Below, one piece after another: positions 26,386 through 35,005 of a stretch of DNA of 47,416 nt (its first letter is position 1; each line of letters opens with the position of its first letter). Under the pieces are notes generated by a model. That model saw nothing but the letters and a program-made list of their open reading frames with translations. It made no database searches and was not told the DNA's origin. The stretch is taken from contig JAEDFR010000009.1 in the NCBI GenBank assembly GCA_016297945.1, positions 1 to 47,416 on the forward strand, given 5' to 3'. Source of the stretch: Lachnospiraceae bacterium. GTDB taxonomy: Bacteria; Bacillota; Clostridia; Lachnospirales; Lachnospiraceae. The position numbers and the translations under genes are program-made.

Positions 26386-28707
26386 CGTTCTTTCAATATC
26401 TATCACACTGTCAATATTTCTCAGTTTATCAATGGTATGATTTAATTCTTCTCTGCTTCCGATATAGAAGGAAGCGGCCATGGTTGCAATTCCTTGCTTG
26501 CTTGTCTTAGTATTCATACTCATGATATCAATATTCTTCTCAGTCAGGGCTCTGGAAACATCGGCTAACAGACCATTTCGATTGTTTGCATAAATCACAA
26601 TCTCGGCAAGGTACTTACCACGGGTTTCCTCGCTTCCTTCCTGCCAGTCTGCATCAATCAGTCTGGCACGGTCTATCTCAGGCAGATTAATCACATTCAC
26701 ACAGTCCGTACGGTGAATGGAAACGCCACGTCCTCTGGTAACAAAACCGATAATTTCATCACCAGGAACCGGTGAGCAGCACTTGGAAAAACGAACTGCA
26801 ACATCGTCCACACCTTTTACCACGATACCACTCTGCGTCTTTCCTCTCGGGAGCATCATCTGATAAGAATCCCGTTTGCTCTCAATTTCTTTCAGAACAT
26901 CTGCATCCGATACCTCTACCGGATGATCCTTATCGTAGAGTTCTTTCATCTTGTTAGCAATCTGTCCTTCTTTGAGTGCCCCATGCCCGATGGCAGCCAG
27001 GACGGATTCCCAGTCTTTAAAGCCGTATTTTCGCATAACGGCTTCCATATAATCAGGACGAAGAATATTGACCGGATCCAAACTTTTTGCCTTGCAGTAT
27101 GCCATCAAGAGTTCTTTTCCTTTTACAATATTCTCATCTTTAAATTCATTTTTAAACCACTGGTTGATCTTATTTTTTGCCTGTGTGGACTTCACAAGAG
27201 ATAACCAGTCACGGCTTGGTCCCGGCGAATTGTTACTTGTGATGATTTCAACCTTGTCACCGTTTTGCAACTCATAATCGAAATTTACAATGTTACCATT
27301 TACTCTGGCACCAACCATCTTATTGCCGACAGCCGAATGAATACAATAGGCAAAATCAATTGGTGTAGAACCGGCCGGCAGGTTTTTGACATCTCCGTTT
27401 GGTGTAAAGCAGTATACATTATCGGCAAACAAGTCCAAATCACTCTTTAACAAGGTCATAAATTCCTTGTTATCATCCGTATCCCTCTGCCACTCCAAAA
27501 TCTGTCTTAACCAGGCAAGCTTTTCCTCTTCACCGGTTGATATCTTTTTACCATCCGATGCTTCTTTGTATTTCCAATGCGCAGCGATACCGTATTCTGC
27601 AGTACGGTGCATGTCGTAGGTTCTGATCTGAATCTCAAATGGTTGTCCGGCAGAACCAATTAAAGTCGTATGCAAAGACTGATACATATTGGCCTTTGGC
27701 ATTGCAATATAATCTTTAAAACGACCCGGAATCGGTTTATAAATCTCATGAATTACACCCAGCGCCGCATAACAGTCTTTGACCGAACCCACAATAATAC
27801 GGACTGCAAATAAATCATAAATCTGTTCCAGCGACTTATGCTGGTTTTTCATTTTTTTATAAATACTGAAAAAGTGCTTCACACGGCCGTCAATTTTGGC
27901 CTCAATTCCGGCATTTGAAATATGTTCACTGACTTCATCCACAATGCTCTGGACATATTTTTCACGTTCACTTCTGCGAATCGCAATCTTATCAACCAGA
28001 TCATAATAGACATCCGGCTGCAAATATTTTAAAGAAAGGTCATCTAACTCTACCTTGACCTTGGAAATACCCAGACGCTGTGCAATGGGGGAATAAATAT
28101 CCAAAGTTTCTCTGGCTTTTTCCTGTTGCTTTTCCGGAATCATATGATCCAGAGTACGCATATTATGCAGCCTGTCGGCAAGCTTAATCAAAATAACACG
28201 GATATCCTTAGCCATTGCTAAAAACATCTTGCGCAGATTTTCCGCCTGCAGCTCCAGTTTATCTCCGTCATATTGCAAACGGCTCAGTTTCGTAACGCCA
28301 TCCACTAAAATCGCAACATCACTGCCAAACTGTTCTTTGATTTCTTCAGTTGTAAAAATCGTATCCTCAACTACATCATGCAAAAGACCTGCTGCAATTG
28401 TTTCCTTGTCCATTTCCAGATCTGCAAGTATAATTGCCACACATAGCGGATGAATAATATAAGGCTCTCCTGACTTGCGCACCTGATCACGATGTGCATC
28501 ATCCGCAAGGCGATAAGCCTTTTCAATCAAGCTGATATCATCACTTGGATGATATTTGCGCACGCGAACAATCAGATCCTTGTAAAGCTCCTCCGGACTG
28601 GTATATTCTTCAATCGATTCAATACGTCCGTCGTCAATGACAAGCTCTGTTTTTTTTGCTTTTCCTTCTGTTTTCAAAATATGATCCTGCAGGATACTGT
28701 CAGCCAT
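26377..28707 (-). CDS. relA: Bifunctional (p)ppGpp synthetase/hydrolase RelA/SpoT
   Basis: This protein of about 776 residues makes and degrades the stringent-response alarmone. In order it has an HD hydrolase domain (HPLCVAIILAD and HDVVEDT near residue 110, both intact), a synthetase domain (KMKNQHKSLEQIYDLFAVRI, GRFKDYIAMPKANMYQSLHT), TGS (VYCFTPNGDVKNLPAGSTPIDFAY), a helical and zinc-finger-like region (SKCCSPVPGDEIIGFVTRGRG) and a C-terminal ACT domain. The intact HD motif supports hydrolase activity, as in the Gram-positive Rel type. The ATG at 28707 is chosen because AGGAAG lies about ten bases upstream; an ATG at 28731 would add eight residues but has no binding site. It ends at its own terminator. 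Confidence 0.95.
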   Translation of the reverse strand: MADSILQDHILKTEGKAKKTELVIDDGRIESIEEYTSPEELYKDLIVRVRKYHPSDDISLIEKAYRLADDAHRDQVRKSGEPYIIHPLCVAIILADLEMDKETIAAGLLHDVVEDTIFTTEEIKEQFGSDVAILVDGVTKLSRLQYDGDKLELQAENLRKMFLAMAKDIRVILIKLADRLHNMRTLDHMIPEKQQEKARETLDIYSPIAQRLGISKVKVELDDLSLKYLQPDVYYDLVDKIAIRRSEREKYVQSIVDEVSEHISNAGIEAKIDGRVKHFFSIYKKMKNQHKSLEQIYDLFAVRIIVGSVKDCYAALGVIHEIYKPIPGRFKDYIAMPKANMYQSLHTTLIGSAGQPFEIQIRTYDMHRTAEYGIAAHWKYKEASDGKKISTGEEEKLAWLRQILEWQRDTDDNKEFMTLLKSDLDLFADNVYCFTPNGDVKNLPAGSTPIDFAYCIHSAVGNKMVGARVNGNIVNFDYELQNGDKVEIITSNNSPGPSRDWLSLVKSTQAKNKINQWFKNEFKDENIVKGKELLMAYCKAKSLDPVNILRPDYMEAVMRKYGFKDWESVLAAIGHGALKEGQIANKMKELYDKDHPVEVSDADVLKEIESKRDSYQMMLPRGKTQSGIVVKGVDDVAVRFSKCCSPVPGDEIIGFVTRGRGVSIHRTDCVNVINLPEIDRARLIDADWQEGSEETRGKYLAEIVIYANNRNGLLADVSRALTEKNIDIMSMNTKTSKQGIATMAASFYIGSREELNHTIDKLRNIDSVIDIERTTG

Positions 28708-28840
28708 ACTTTTCACTTCCTCGGTCTTCATTCTTTTGCAAAAATGTGATGATACCAGGGCAATTGGTCTTGCATTTATCTTTTACCCCAACACAAAAAA
28801 CATTATAGTATCATTTCATACATTCGTCAATTTACGATCA

Positions 28841-28936
28841 TTTTGTAAAAATTAATACACAATCCTTTTGTGAAAATTAATCACAATCGGTTCGTACAAA
28901 TTATTCACAATCGATTCGTGCGAATAATTCATGCGA
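28841..28936. repeat. Four degenerate tandem repeats of 22-25 bp
   Basis: Units begin at 28841, 28866, 28891 and 28915 and follow the pattern TTTTGTGAAAATTAATCACA with a CG-containing end that changes gradually. They fill the gap between relA and the end of degV. Each unit has internal partial symmetry. Confidence 0.6.
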
Positions 28937-28957
28937 ACTACACATTTAATAAGATAA

Positions 28958-29857
28958 TTACTGAGGCTTATATCCTTCATTTTCAAACTCGTCTTTTACA
29001 TGAAAGGCAATTCCCACAGTTCTCGGGCCTGCATTTGCTGCAACAGCTGCTCCAATCGGATAATATCCTTCCGGTCCGTAACCCGTAATATCACGCATCA
29101 GTTCCTCGGCAGCCTTTGCCGCAGAAGGTTCATTGCCATAGATGATACTATAAGGTGTTCCCGGCTCCATGTCGGCTATAGTCAGTTCCACCATGCGCGG
29201 AATAATTTTAACCTCTCCACGCACCTTTGCTCCGGTTACCAGCTGATTGTGATATATCTTCATAATCGGCTTCAAATTCAGACGGTCACCGACAAAGGCT
29301 GCTGCAGAAGGAATACGTCCGCTTTTTCCGGCATATTTTAAAGTATACATACCAAAATACACTTTTCTGCGGGGTAATTCATAGGTTAAATACTCCAGTA
29401 TTTCCTTTAATGCTTTTCCTTCTTTCACCATTTTTGCCGCTTCAATAACCGGTTGTCCGTACTGTGCGGAATATCCCATACCATCATAATTATAAAAATG
29501 GATCTTACCTTCATATTCCGGATATTCTTCAAAAAACAAATCCTTTGCCATTAATGAATTTGCAAAAGTAGAACTTCCCTGAGAATTGATTAAAACCAAA
29601 ACCACATCCGTATATCCGGCCTTTGCTGCTTCTAAATAAAATTCCTGAAATTCAAACGGGGTAATCTGTGATGTTTTCGGAATTTCATCATGCTCTGCCA
29701 TCAAATCATAAAATCCTTCGGAGGTAAAATCCTTTCGGCTAACATAAGACTGATCGCCAATCATAATGGTAAAAGGCAGAATCTTAATCCCAAGCTCCTT
29801 TTCTATTTCTTCCGAAATATCACTTGCCGAATCGGTCGCAATTAAAATTTTTTCCAT
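28958..29857 (-). CDS. DegV family fatty-acid-binding protein
   Basis: This 299-residue two-domain protein starts with IATDSASDIS, the Ser/Asp loop that binds the carboxylate of a fatty acid in the DegV/FakB family. Later motifs include SSTFANS and GRIPSAAAFVGDRLNLKPIM, also typical. FakB-type members present fatty acids to the kinase FakA for phosphorylation and entry into phospholipids. No fakA is in the window, so it could be a ligand-specific paralogue. The start at 29857 is preceded by GAGG. It is monocistronic, with the groEL terminator upstream. Confidence 0.9.
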   Translation of the reverse strand: MEKILIATDSASDISEEIEKELGIKILPFTIMIGDQSYVSRKDFTSEGFYDLMAEHDEIPKTSQITPFEFQEFYLEAAKAGYTDVVLVLINSQGSSTFANSLMAKDLFFEEYPEYEGKIHFYNYDGMGYSAQYGQPVIEAAKMVKEGKALKEILEYLTYELPRRKVYFGMYTLKYAGKSGRIPSAAAFVGDRLNLKPIMKIYHNQLVTGAKVRGEVKIIPRMVELTIADMEPGTPYSIIYGNEPSAAKAAEELMRDITGYGPEGYYPIGAAVAANAGPRTVGIAFHVKDEFENEGYKPQ

Positions 29858-30040
29858 AAAGTATTACCTCTTTTTCTATTTTTGTCTGATGACCATACGA
29901 AATGCTGTCACTGTCCAAAAGACAACATCAAAAGACAGTTCTATTTTAACATTATACAGCATTTTCGCAACTGTTTATTCACAATCTGACGAAGATACGT
30001 TTCCTTTTCTCTTGTGAAACAGGCAGTTTCTTCAAATAAC

Positions 30041-30076
30041 AAAAAATGCCGCAAGCAAAAGCTTACGGCATTTTTT
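30041..30076 (-). terminator. Rho-independent terminator after groEL
   Basis: AAAAAATGCCG..AAGC and GCTT..CGGCATTTTTT form a near-perfect stem with A and T runs on both sides, so it can end transcription in both directions. It lies about 80 bases past the groEL stop. Confidence 0.85.
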
Positions 30077-30157
30077 GATTATGATATTCGGGTTGTTAAA
30101 ATACTTTTTCCCAAAATGATACCAACGGATTGCCACGTACTTTGTGGTATCATGATT

Positions 30158-31777
30158 TTACATCATTCCGTCCATTCCGCCTGCAGGCATCGCAGGTGTA
30201 GGCTCTTTGATAGTTGCAACAACCGATTCGGTTGTGAGTAAGGTAGATGCAACACTGGTTGCATTCTGCAATGCACTTCTTGTAACCTTTGCAGGATCCA
30301 GAATACCTGCTGCAACCATATCGGTATATTCTTCTTTTAATGCATCAAAACCGATACCAACTTCGGATTCACGAACTTTATTGATGATAACACTGCCTTC
30401 CAATCCTGCATTGGATGCAATATGGAATAACGGAGCTTCCAATGCTTTTAAGATAATCTGGGCACCTGTCTTTTCATCACCTTCCAGAGTATCTGCCAGT
30501 TTGGCAACCTCTTTGGATGCATGAATATAAGCAGATCCGCCACCTGCAATGATACCTTCTTCAACAGCTGCTCTTGTAGCTGCCAATGCATCTTCCATAC
30601 GAAGTTTTGCTTCTTTCATTTCGGTCTCGGTAGCTGCACCTACACGGATAACGGCAACGCCGCCTGCCAGTTTGGCAAGTCTTTCCTGTAATTTTTCTCT
30701 ATCGAAATCAGAAGTAGTCTCATCAATCTGCTGTTTGATGTTTGCAATTCTTGCCTGAATATCAGCGCTTTCACCTTCACCATCAACAATGACTGTGTTT
30801 TCTTTCTGGACTTTAACAGATTTCGCACGACCAAGCATATCCATGGTTGCTTCCTTTAAGTCCATGCCAAGCTCAGATGAAATAACCTGACCACCTGTTA
30901 AAATAGCGATATCCTCAAGCATTGCTTTTCTGCGGTCACCATATCCGGGTGCCTTAACTGCAACAACGTTGAAGGTTCCGCGTAATTTGTTTACGATTAA
31001 GGTTGTTAAAGCTTCACCTTCCACATCTTCGGCAATGATTAAAAGCTTAGCGCCGCACTGGACGATCTGTTCCAAAATAGGAAGGATCTCCTGAATATTG
31101 CTGATTTTCTTATCCGTAATCAAGATATAAGGATTGTCTAATACAGCTTCCATTTTTTCCATATCGGATGCCATATATGCGGAAATATATCCGCGGTCAA
31201 ACTGCATACCTTCTACTAAATCAAGCTCTGTCTGCATGGTCTTTGATTCTTCGATGGTAATAACACCGTCTCCGGATACTTTTTCCATTGCATCTGCAAC
31301 CAGATTTCCAACTTCTTCATCAGCAGCGGAAATTGCTGCAACCTTAGCGATATGTTCTTTTCCGTTAACCGGCTGACTCATTCCTGCGATAGCTTCCACA
31401 GCTTTAGCAGTTGCTTTTTTCATACCTTTTCTTAAGATAATCGGGTTAGCACCTGCTGCTAAGTTCTTCATTCCGGCATTGATCATAGCCTGTGCCAAAA
31501 CGGTTGCGGTTGTTGTACCGTCACCTGCTACGTCATTGGTCTTGGTAGCAACTTCTTTTACAAGCTGAGCGCCCATGTTTTCAAAAGAATCTTCTAATTC
31601 AATTTCTTTTGCGATGGTCACACCGTCGTTGGTAATAAGCGGAGCTCCGAAAGATTTGTCCAAAACAACATTTCTTCCTTTCGGTCCCAATGTTACACTA
31701 ACTGTATCTGCCAGCTGATTAACGCCGGCTTCTAATGCTGCACGTGCTTCTGCACCGTATTTAATTTCTTTTGCCAT
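30158..31777 (-). CDS. groEL: Chaperonin GroEL (Hsp60)
   Basis: This 539-residue chaperonin subunit assembles as a double heptamer and folds proteins with GroES using ATP. The N-terminal MAKEIKYGAEAR, the nucleotide motif VAGDGTTTATVLAQ, the conserved TLGPKGRNVVLDKSFGAP and the C-terminal GGM repeat tail (MPAGGMDGMM) are all present. Length is normal. The start has GGGAGG upstream. It forms an operon with groES, but the gap between the two genes is about 170 bases and AT-rich, wider than usual. Confidence 0.98.
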   Translation of the reverse strand: MAKEIKYGAEARAALEAGVNQLADTVSVTLGPKGRNVVLDKSFGAPLITNDGVTIAKEIELEDSFENMGAQLVKEVATKTNDVAGDGTTTATVLAQAMINAGMKNLAAGANPIILRKGMKKATAKAVEAIAGMSQPVNGKEHIAKVAAISAADEEVGNLVADAMEKVSGDGVITIEESKTMQTELDLVEGMQFDRGYISAYMASDMEKMEAVLDNPYILITDKKISNIQEILPILEQIVQCGAKLLIIAEDVEGEALTTLIVNKLRGTFNVVAVKAPGYGDRRKAMLEDIAILTGGQVISSELGMDLKEATMDMLGRAKSVKVQKENTVIVDGEGESADIQARIANIKQQIDETTSDFDREKLQERLAKLAGGVAVIRVGAATETEMKEAKLRMEDALAATRAAVEEGIIAGGGSAYIHASKEVAKLADTLEGDEKTGAQIILKALEAPLFHIASNAGLEGSVIINKVRESEVGIGFDALKEEYTDMVAAGILDPAKVTRSALQNATSVASTLLTTESVVATIKEPTPAMPAGGMDGMM

Positions 31778-31853
31778 TCTAAAACAGCCTCCCTAATTTT
31801 ATTCTTTTAAAACATTTTCTTGCAAAATATTTTCTTTAAATTTTTTCTTTCAA

Positions 31854-31916
31854 TTTCAAAATAATATCTTTTCGTTTCAAAATATTATCTCGCAATTCTA
31901 AAAGTATTATCTTTTA
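31854..31916. repeat. Three 21-bp AT-rich tandem repeats between groES and groEL
   Basis: Units start at 31854, 31875 and 31896, each of the form TTTCAAAATATTATCT plus five variable bases. Less exact copies may extend left to about 31803. They account for the long spacer inside the groESL operon. Confidence 0.6.
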
Positions 31917-31946
31917 AAACTACTGTTCTATTATGCTTGCCCTAAA

Positions 31947-32222
31947 CTATGCTTCAATAATGGCTAAAACATCTTTCTGAGAACAGATAATCACAGTCTC
32001 GTCACCGTCTTTGATTTCGGTACCTGCATATTTTGAATAAATTACCTTGTCTCCAACCTTGACTTCCATTTTTACGTCCTCGGTTCCGGGACCAACTGCA
32101 ACAACTTCTGCCTGCTGCGGTTTCTCTTTGTCGGCACCGGGTAAAACGATACCGGATTTGGTTGTTTCTTCTGCTGCGAGAGGTTTTAATACAACTCTTT
32201 CGCCAAGTGGTAATAATTTCAT
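31947..32222 (-). CDS. groES: Co-chaperonin GroES (Hsp10)
   Basis: This 91-residue co-chaperonin forms the heptameric lid of GroEL. The N-terminal MKLLPLGERVVLKPL, the mobile loop region EETTKSGIVLPGADKEKPQ and the C-terminal DVLAIIEA match the family, and length is normal. AAGGAGG lies nine bases before the ATG. It is the first gene of the groES-groEL operon. The 280 bases upstream contain a sigma-A promoter and a leader hairpin but no CIRCE operator. Confidence 0.97.
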   Translation of the reverse strand: MKLLPLGERVVLKPLAAEETTKSGIVLPGADKEKPQQAEVVAVGPGTEDVKMEVKVGDKVIYSKYAGTEIKDGDETVIICSQKDVLAIIEA

Positions 32223-32342
32223 GATAAAAGCCTCCTTAAAATATGTATTGATTAAAATAATCTTTGGTTTGCTTTTGATACGCCGACATCTGTTTCCTGC
32301 CGGCTTTTCTTTTGTGCGGATCCGTTTTTTCTTTCAAATCTA

Positions 32343-32371
32343 TTTATATACTTCACAGCGTATTTTTTCAA
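32343..32371 (-). promoter_or_regulatory. Sigma-A promoter of groES-groEL
   Basis: TTGAAA (32371-32366) and TATAAA (32348-32343) are 17 bases apart. The transcript would start near 32336 and have a leader of about 115 bases. In that leader, GCCGGCA (32304-32298) pairs with TGTCGGC (32288-32282) around a nine-base loop. The inverted repeat TTAGCACTC/GAGTGCTAA bound by HrcA is not present. Confidence 0.65.
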
Positions 32372-32499
32372 CTGATTTTTTATAACTTTATCATAAAAAA
32401 ATTATAAACAAGTATAAACAAAGCTTAAAATATAGAAATATATGGGGGTTCCTACACGACATATACGGATTACTAATTGTTACAAATTAAAAATACGGA

Positions 32500-33300
32500 T
32501 TAAAATAATCCAAAATGTCTTAATGCGTGATAAATTCCGTCATCATAGAGATCTTTTGTAATATAATCTGCATTCTTTTTGGCAATCTCAGTTCCGTTCC
32601 CCATACAAATTCCTATCCCGGCAGCCCTCAACATATCCACATCATTGATACTGTCTCCCACTGCTATAGAATCGTGGATGTCAATTCCGACCTGAGCGCA
32701 CATCTGTTCCATCCCTTTGGCTTTATGACAGCCTTTTGGTACAATTTCCACAACCTTAAAATCGTGAACCAGCACCTCATAATCGGTGCGAAACAAATCA
32801 TACAACGGCTCGTTACTGATTCCATTTTTTTCTGCCAGGCTTACCTTATTGGCTTCCACTTTCCCAAAATGCTTCATGGCATACTGCACCGAGATAAAAC
32901 GCTCTTTTAACATACTTTTTACCAACTGTACATACCAGTCATCGGGATTATCCTCAAATGTCACTTCATCATAATAGATATATTCGGTGCCTTCCAAAAT
33001 ATACATGGTATCGTATCTTCGAAATATTTCATACATCTTTTGCAGCTGTATATCCGAAAGGTGGTTATCAAAAACCACTTGATTGTCCAATTCGCCATAT
33101 GCACCACAAGCCCCGACAACTCCGTCAAATCCAATGTCTAAAATTGGATTTTGCGGAATCATGGCACGGCTCCTGCCGGTACAGATAAATGCCTTATGCC
33201 CGTTCTCCTGTATTTTTTTGATTGCTTCTATCGTTGATTTTGGAACACCTTTATTCTGAATAAATAAGGTACCGTCAATATCAAAAAATACGGCTTTCAT
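32500..33300 (-). CDS. Cof-type HAD-IIB phosphatase
   Basis: This 266-residue HAD phosphatase has motif I FFDIDGTLF (nucleophile and acid/base Asp), motif II ICTGRS, a lysine (KGCHKAKGMEQM) and motif III/IV VGDSINDVDMLRAAG. The C2B cap lies between residues about 85 and 185. Cof-like enzymes dephosphorylate sugar phosphates, nucleotides or cofactor intermediates; the substrate is unknown. The start at 33300 has GGAGTG upstream. It stands between groES and the GGDEF gene and looks monocistronic. Confidence 0.9.
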   Translation of the reverse strand: MKAVFFDIDGTLFIQNKGVPKSTIEAIKKIQENGHKAFICTGRSRAMIPQNPILDIGFDGVVGACGAYGELDNQVVFDNHLSDIQLQKMYEIFRRYDTMYILEGTEYIYYDEVTFEDNPDDWYVQLVKSMLKERFISVQYAMKHFGKVEANKVSLAEKNGISNEPLYDLFRTDYEVLVHDFKVVEIVPKGCHKAKGMEQMCAQVGIDIHDSIAVGDSINDVDMLRAAGIGICMGNGTEIAKKNADYITKDLYDDGIYHALRHFGLF

Positions 33301-33418
33301 CTTAATTCACTCCGTTTATTTGTCAGACTCAGTACACACATTGCTTACGATGTGATGGACATTCGTCAAATGGATTTTCATGCGAGCATGAAGTCATCAG
33401 ACTCATTATTTACAACAG

Positions 33419-33444
33419 AAAGAGACCGGCTAAGCGGTCTCTTT
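33419..33444 (-). terminator. Hairpin terminator after the GGDEF-like gene
   Basis: AAAGAGACCG and CGGTCTCTTT form a perfect 10-bp stem with a six-base loop, 24 bases past the stop at 33468. The T run is short but present (CTTTCTGTT on the minus strand). Confidence 0.75.
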
Positions 33445-33467
33445 ACAAAGTCCTTTTATCCGAAATT

Positions 33468-34382
33468 TTATGCTTTTTCCAATCGCTCACGATATCCGGG
33501 AGCATTCTTTATTTCAAATTTATTATTAAACATTTCATATTCCGCATCGGAAAGTAAATCCTGCAATTTTTGTTCAACATTGTATTTTAGAACAAAACCG
33601 CATGCCACACTAGGTGCCAGGTGTGCATCTTCAAACTCCAGACATTTTTGCTGGACACGTGCACAGTAATCCTTTGCTTCTTCATCCTCAGCCATAGGAA
33701 TTAAGATATTGAAAAAATCACCGCCGCACCGACCTATGATGTATTCCGGCTTTGCCTCTTCCTTTAAAATATTGGCAACGACCTGTATCAGGCGGTCACT
33801 CTCCTCATCACCGAAATGATCATTCACATATTTCCAGTCATTGATGTTGGCACAGACTACTGCAACAGGAATAACCTGAGAGCGATCAACTACACGCAGT
33901 TTGTTATCAAAATGAGTACTGTTTAACACTCCGGTAAGAGCATCTTCTTTTTGTCCGTGTTTTACCTGATACTGCTCTTTTTCCAAACGTTTTTCCAAAT
34001 CATCCACATACAAAGAAAGCTCTGCCGCTTCATATGTCTTTTCTGCCTGCTTTGTAAGTGTGATAACAAGACCATCCACCAGATTTTTCTTTGCCGGATC
34101 TGCCATCTCATCTTCTTTTACATATAAGTGAGCGATTGTCCGGTTTTGTACCTTAATCTTATTGCCGGGCGCATGCTCCGTATCCGGTTTAAACCCAACA
34201 AAATTTCCCATACTGACCGTTTTTTCTCCATGACGATCTGTCAAAAGCAAGCTGATTCCGGTCGTTCTATGTAAGCTGTCAAGATAATCCGACAACACAC
34301 CGATATCAAAAATTTGATCCAGCGAATAATTGCGAATATTATCTTTCAGACGTTTTTCCAAAGGTATAAGTCCAAATGCCAT
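33468..34382 (-). CDS. GGDEF-domain protein with a degenerate active site
   Basis: This 304-residue cytoplasmic protein has an N-terminal sensory region (about 1-115, with SLLLTDRHGEKTVSMGNF, reminiscent of PocR/GAF-like ligand domains), a coiled linker (about 115-145) and a GGDEF domain (about 145-304). The catalytic signature reads GGDFF at residues 220-224 instead of GGDEF/GGEEF, and the upstream metal/substrate motif reads NDWKYVND instead of DxDxFKxxND. Loss of the Glu and the first Asp predicts no diguanylate cyclase activity. Such domains often bind GTP or c-di-GMP or only mediate dimerisation. It is divergent from yjfB, a motility-type gene. Confidence 0.85.
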   Translation of the reverse strand: MAFGLIPLEKRLKDNIRNYSLDQIFDIGVLSDYLDSLHRTTGISLLLTDRHGEKTVSMGNFVGFKPDTEHAPGNKIKVQNRTIAHLYVKEDEMADPAKKNLVDGLVITLTKQAEKTYEAAELSLYVDDLEKRLEKEQYQVKHGQKEDALTGVLNSTHFDNKLRVVDRSQVIPVAVVCANINDWKYVNDHFGDEESDRLIQVVANILKEEAKPEYIIGRCGGDFFNILIPMAEDEEAKDYCARVQQKCLEFEDAHLAPSVACGFVLKYNVEQKLQDLLSDAEYEMFNNKFEIKNAPGYRERLEKA

Positions 34383-34691
34383 AAACCAATTCCCTCTCTT
34401 TTATAACTTCCCAATTATGCTGCAATCCCCCAAATGAATCGCAAATACAATCTGATTATAGCTTTTTTCCTATCTTTTGTCTAGCGTTGCGGCTCTTTCA
34501 TATCTGAAAAAAGTCAAAAAAAGAGCGTTTTTTTCAAAACTATTAGTTTTCTTTTATTTTTATGTGTGTTAAAATAATAATATCTAACTTAGAATAGATA
34601 TAATTATAACAATGATATTTTAAGGATTGCCGCATCACTTTTCCGTTTTGCAATCCTTGATTTTTACATAATCCGAAAGGAGGAATTTCCT
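34383..34691. promoter_or_regulatory. Divergent intergenic region with yjfB promoter and leader hairpin
   Basis: This gap separates the minus-strand GGDEF gene and plus-strand yjfB. A TATAAT (34599-34604) predicts a plus-strand start near 34611, although its -35 region is poor. Immediately downstream, AAGGATTGC (34622-34630) pairs perfectly with GCAATCCTT (34650-34658), followed by GATTTTT. The transcript would begin with an attenuator- or stabiliser-like hairpin before the AAAGGAGG of yjfB. I saw no sigma-D box here. Confidence 0.5.
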
Positions 34692-34880
34692 ATGGATATT
34701 CCCGCATTATCAATGGCAATGTCACAAAGTAACATTATGAACAGCGTCGGTATAGCAATGCTGGACAAATCTCTCGAACTCAATCAGGGCATTGGCGATC
34801 AGCTTGTTGCTGCAATCGATACTTCCATGGAATTATCTGTAAATCCTCATATCGGATCCAATTTTGATGTATCCGTTTAG
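34692..34880 (+). CDS. yjfB: YjfB family putative motility protein
   Basis: This 62-residue protein has the family pattern MDIPALSMAMSQ at the start and HIGSNFDVSV at the end, close to the Bacillus YjfB ends. YjfB is a sigma-D regulated protein in Bacillus and is annotated as putative motility protein; its molecular function is unknown. AAAGGAGG lies nine bases before the ATG. It is alone in its transcription unit and flanked by GGDEF-type sequences on both sides, which agrees with a motility or lifestyle-switch setting. Confidence 0.85.
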   Translation: MDIPALSMAMSQSNIMNSVGIAMLDKSLELNQGIGDQLVAAIDTSMELSVNPHIGSNFDVSV

Positions 34881-34910
34881 TACAAATTGCGGATATATAA
34901 TCAAATTCTC

Positions 34911-34966
34911 TTTTTGCATTTCATGAGTCAATAACAGACCATGCAATTATCGTAGAAATGCAAAAA
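34911..34966. repeat. Inverted repeat downstream of yjfB
   Basis: TTTTTGCATTTC (34911-34922) and GAAATGCAAAAA (34955-34966) are perfect complements separated by 32 bases, with outer ATTCTC/GAGAAT extending the stem. It may end the yjfB transcript or mark the boundary of the inserted, broken GGDEF segment. Confidence 0.5.
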
Positions 34967-35005
34967 ATCAATTGAGAATAATACGCAAACAGAAAGTATT
35001 CAACT

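Noticed and set aside
28841..28936. CRISPR array
   Set aside because: The units are only 22-25 bp, contiguous without spacers and degenerate, and no cas genes are present.
34605..34691. c-di-GMP riboswitch in the yjfB leader
   Set aside because: The leader has only one simple hairpin and none of the conserved GEMM-type motifs.
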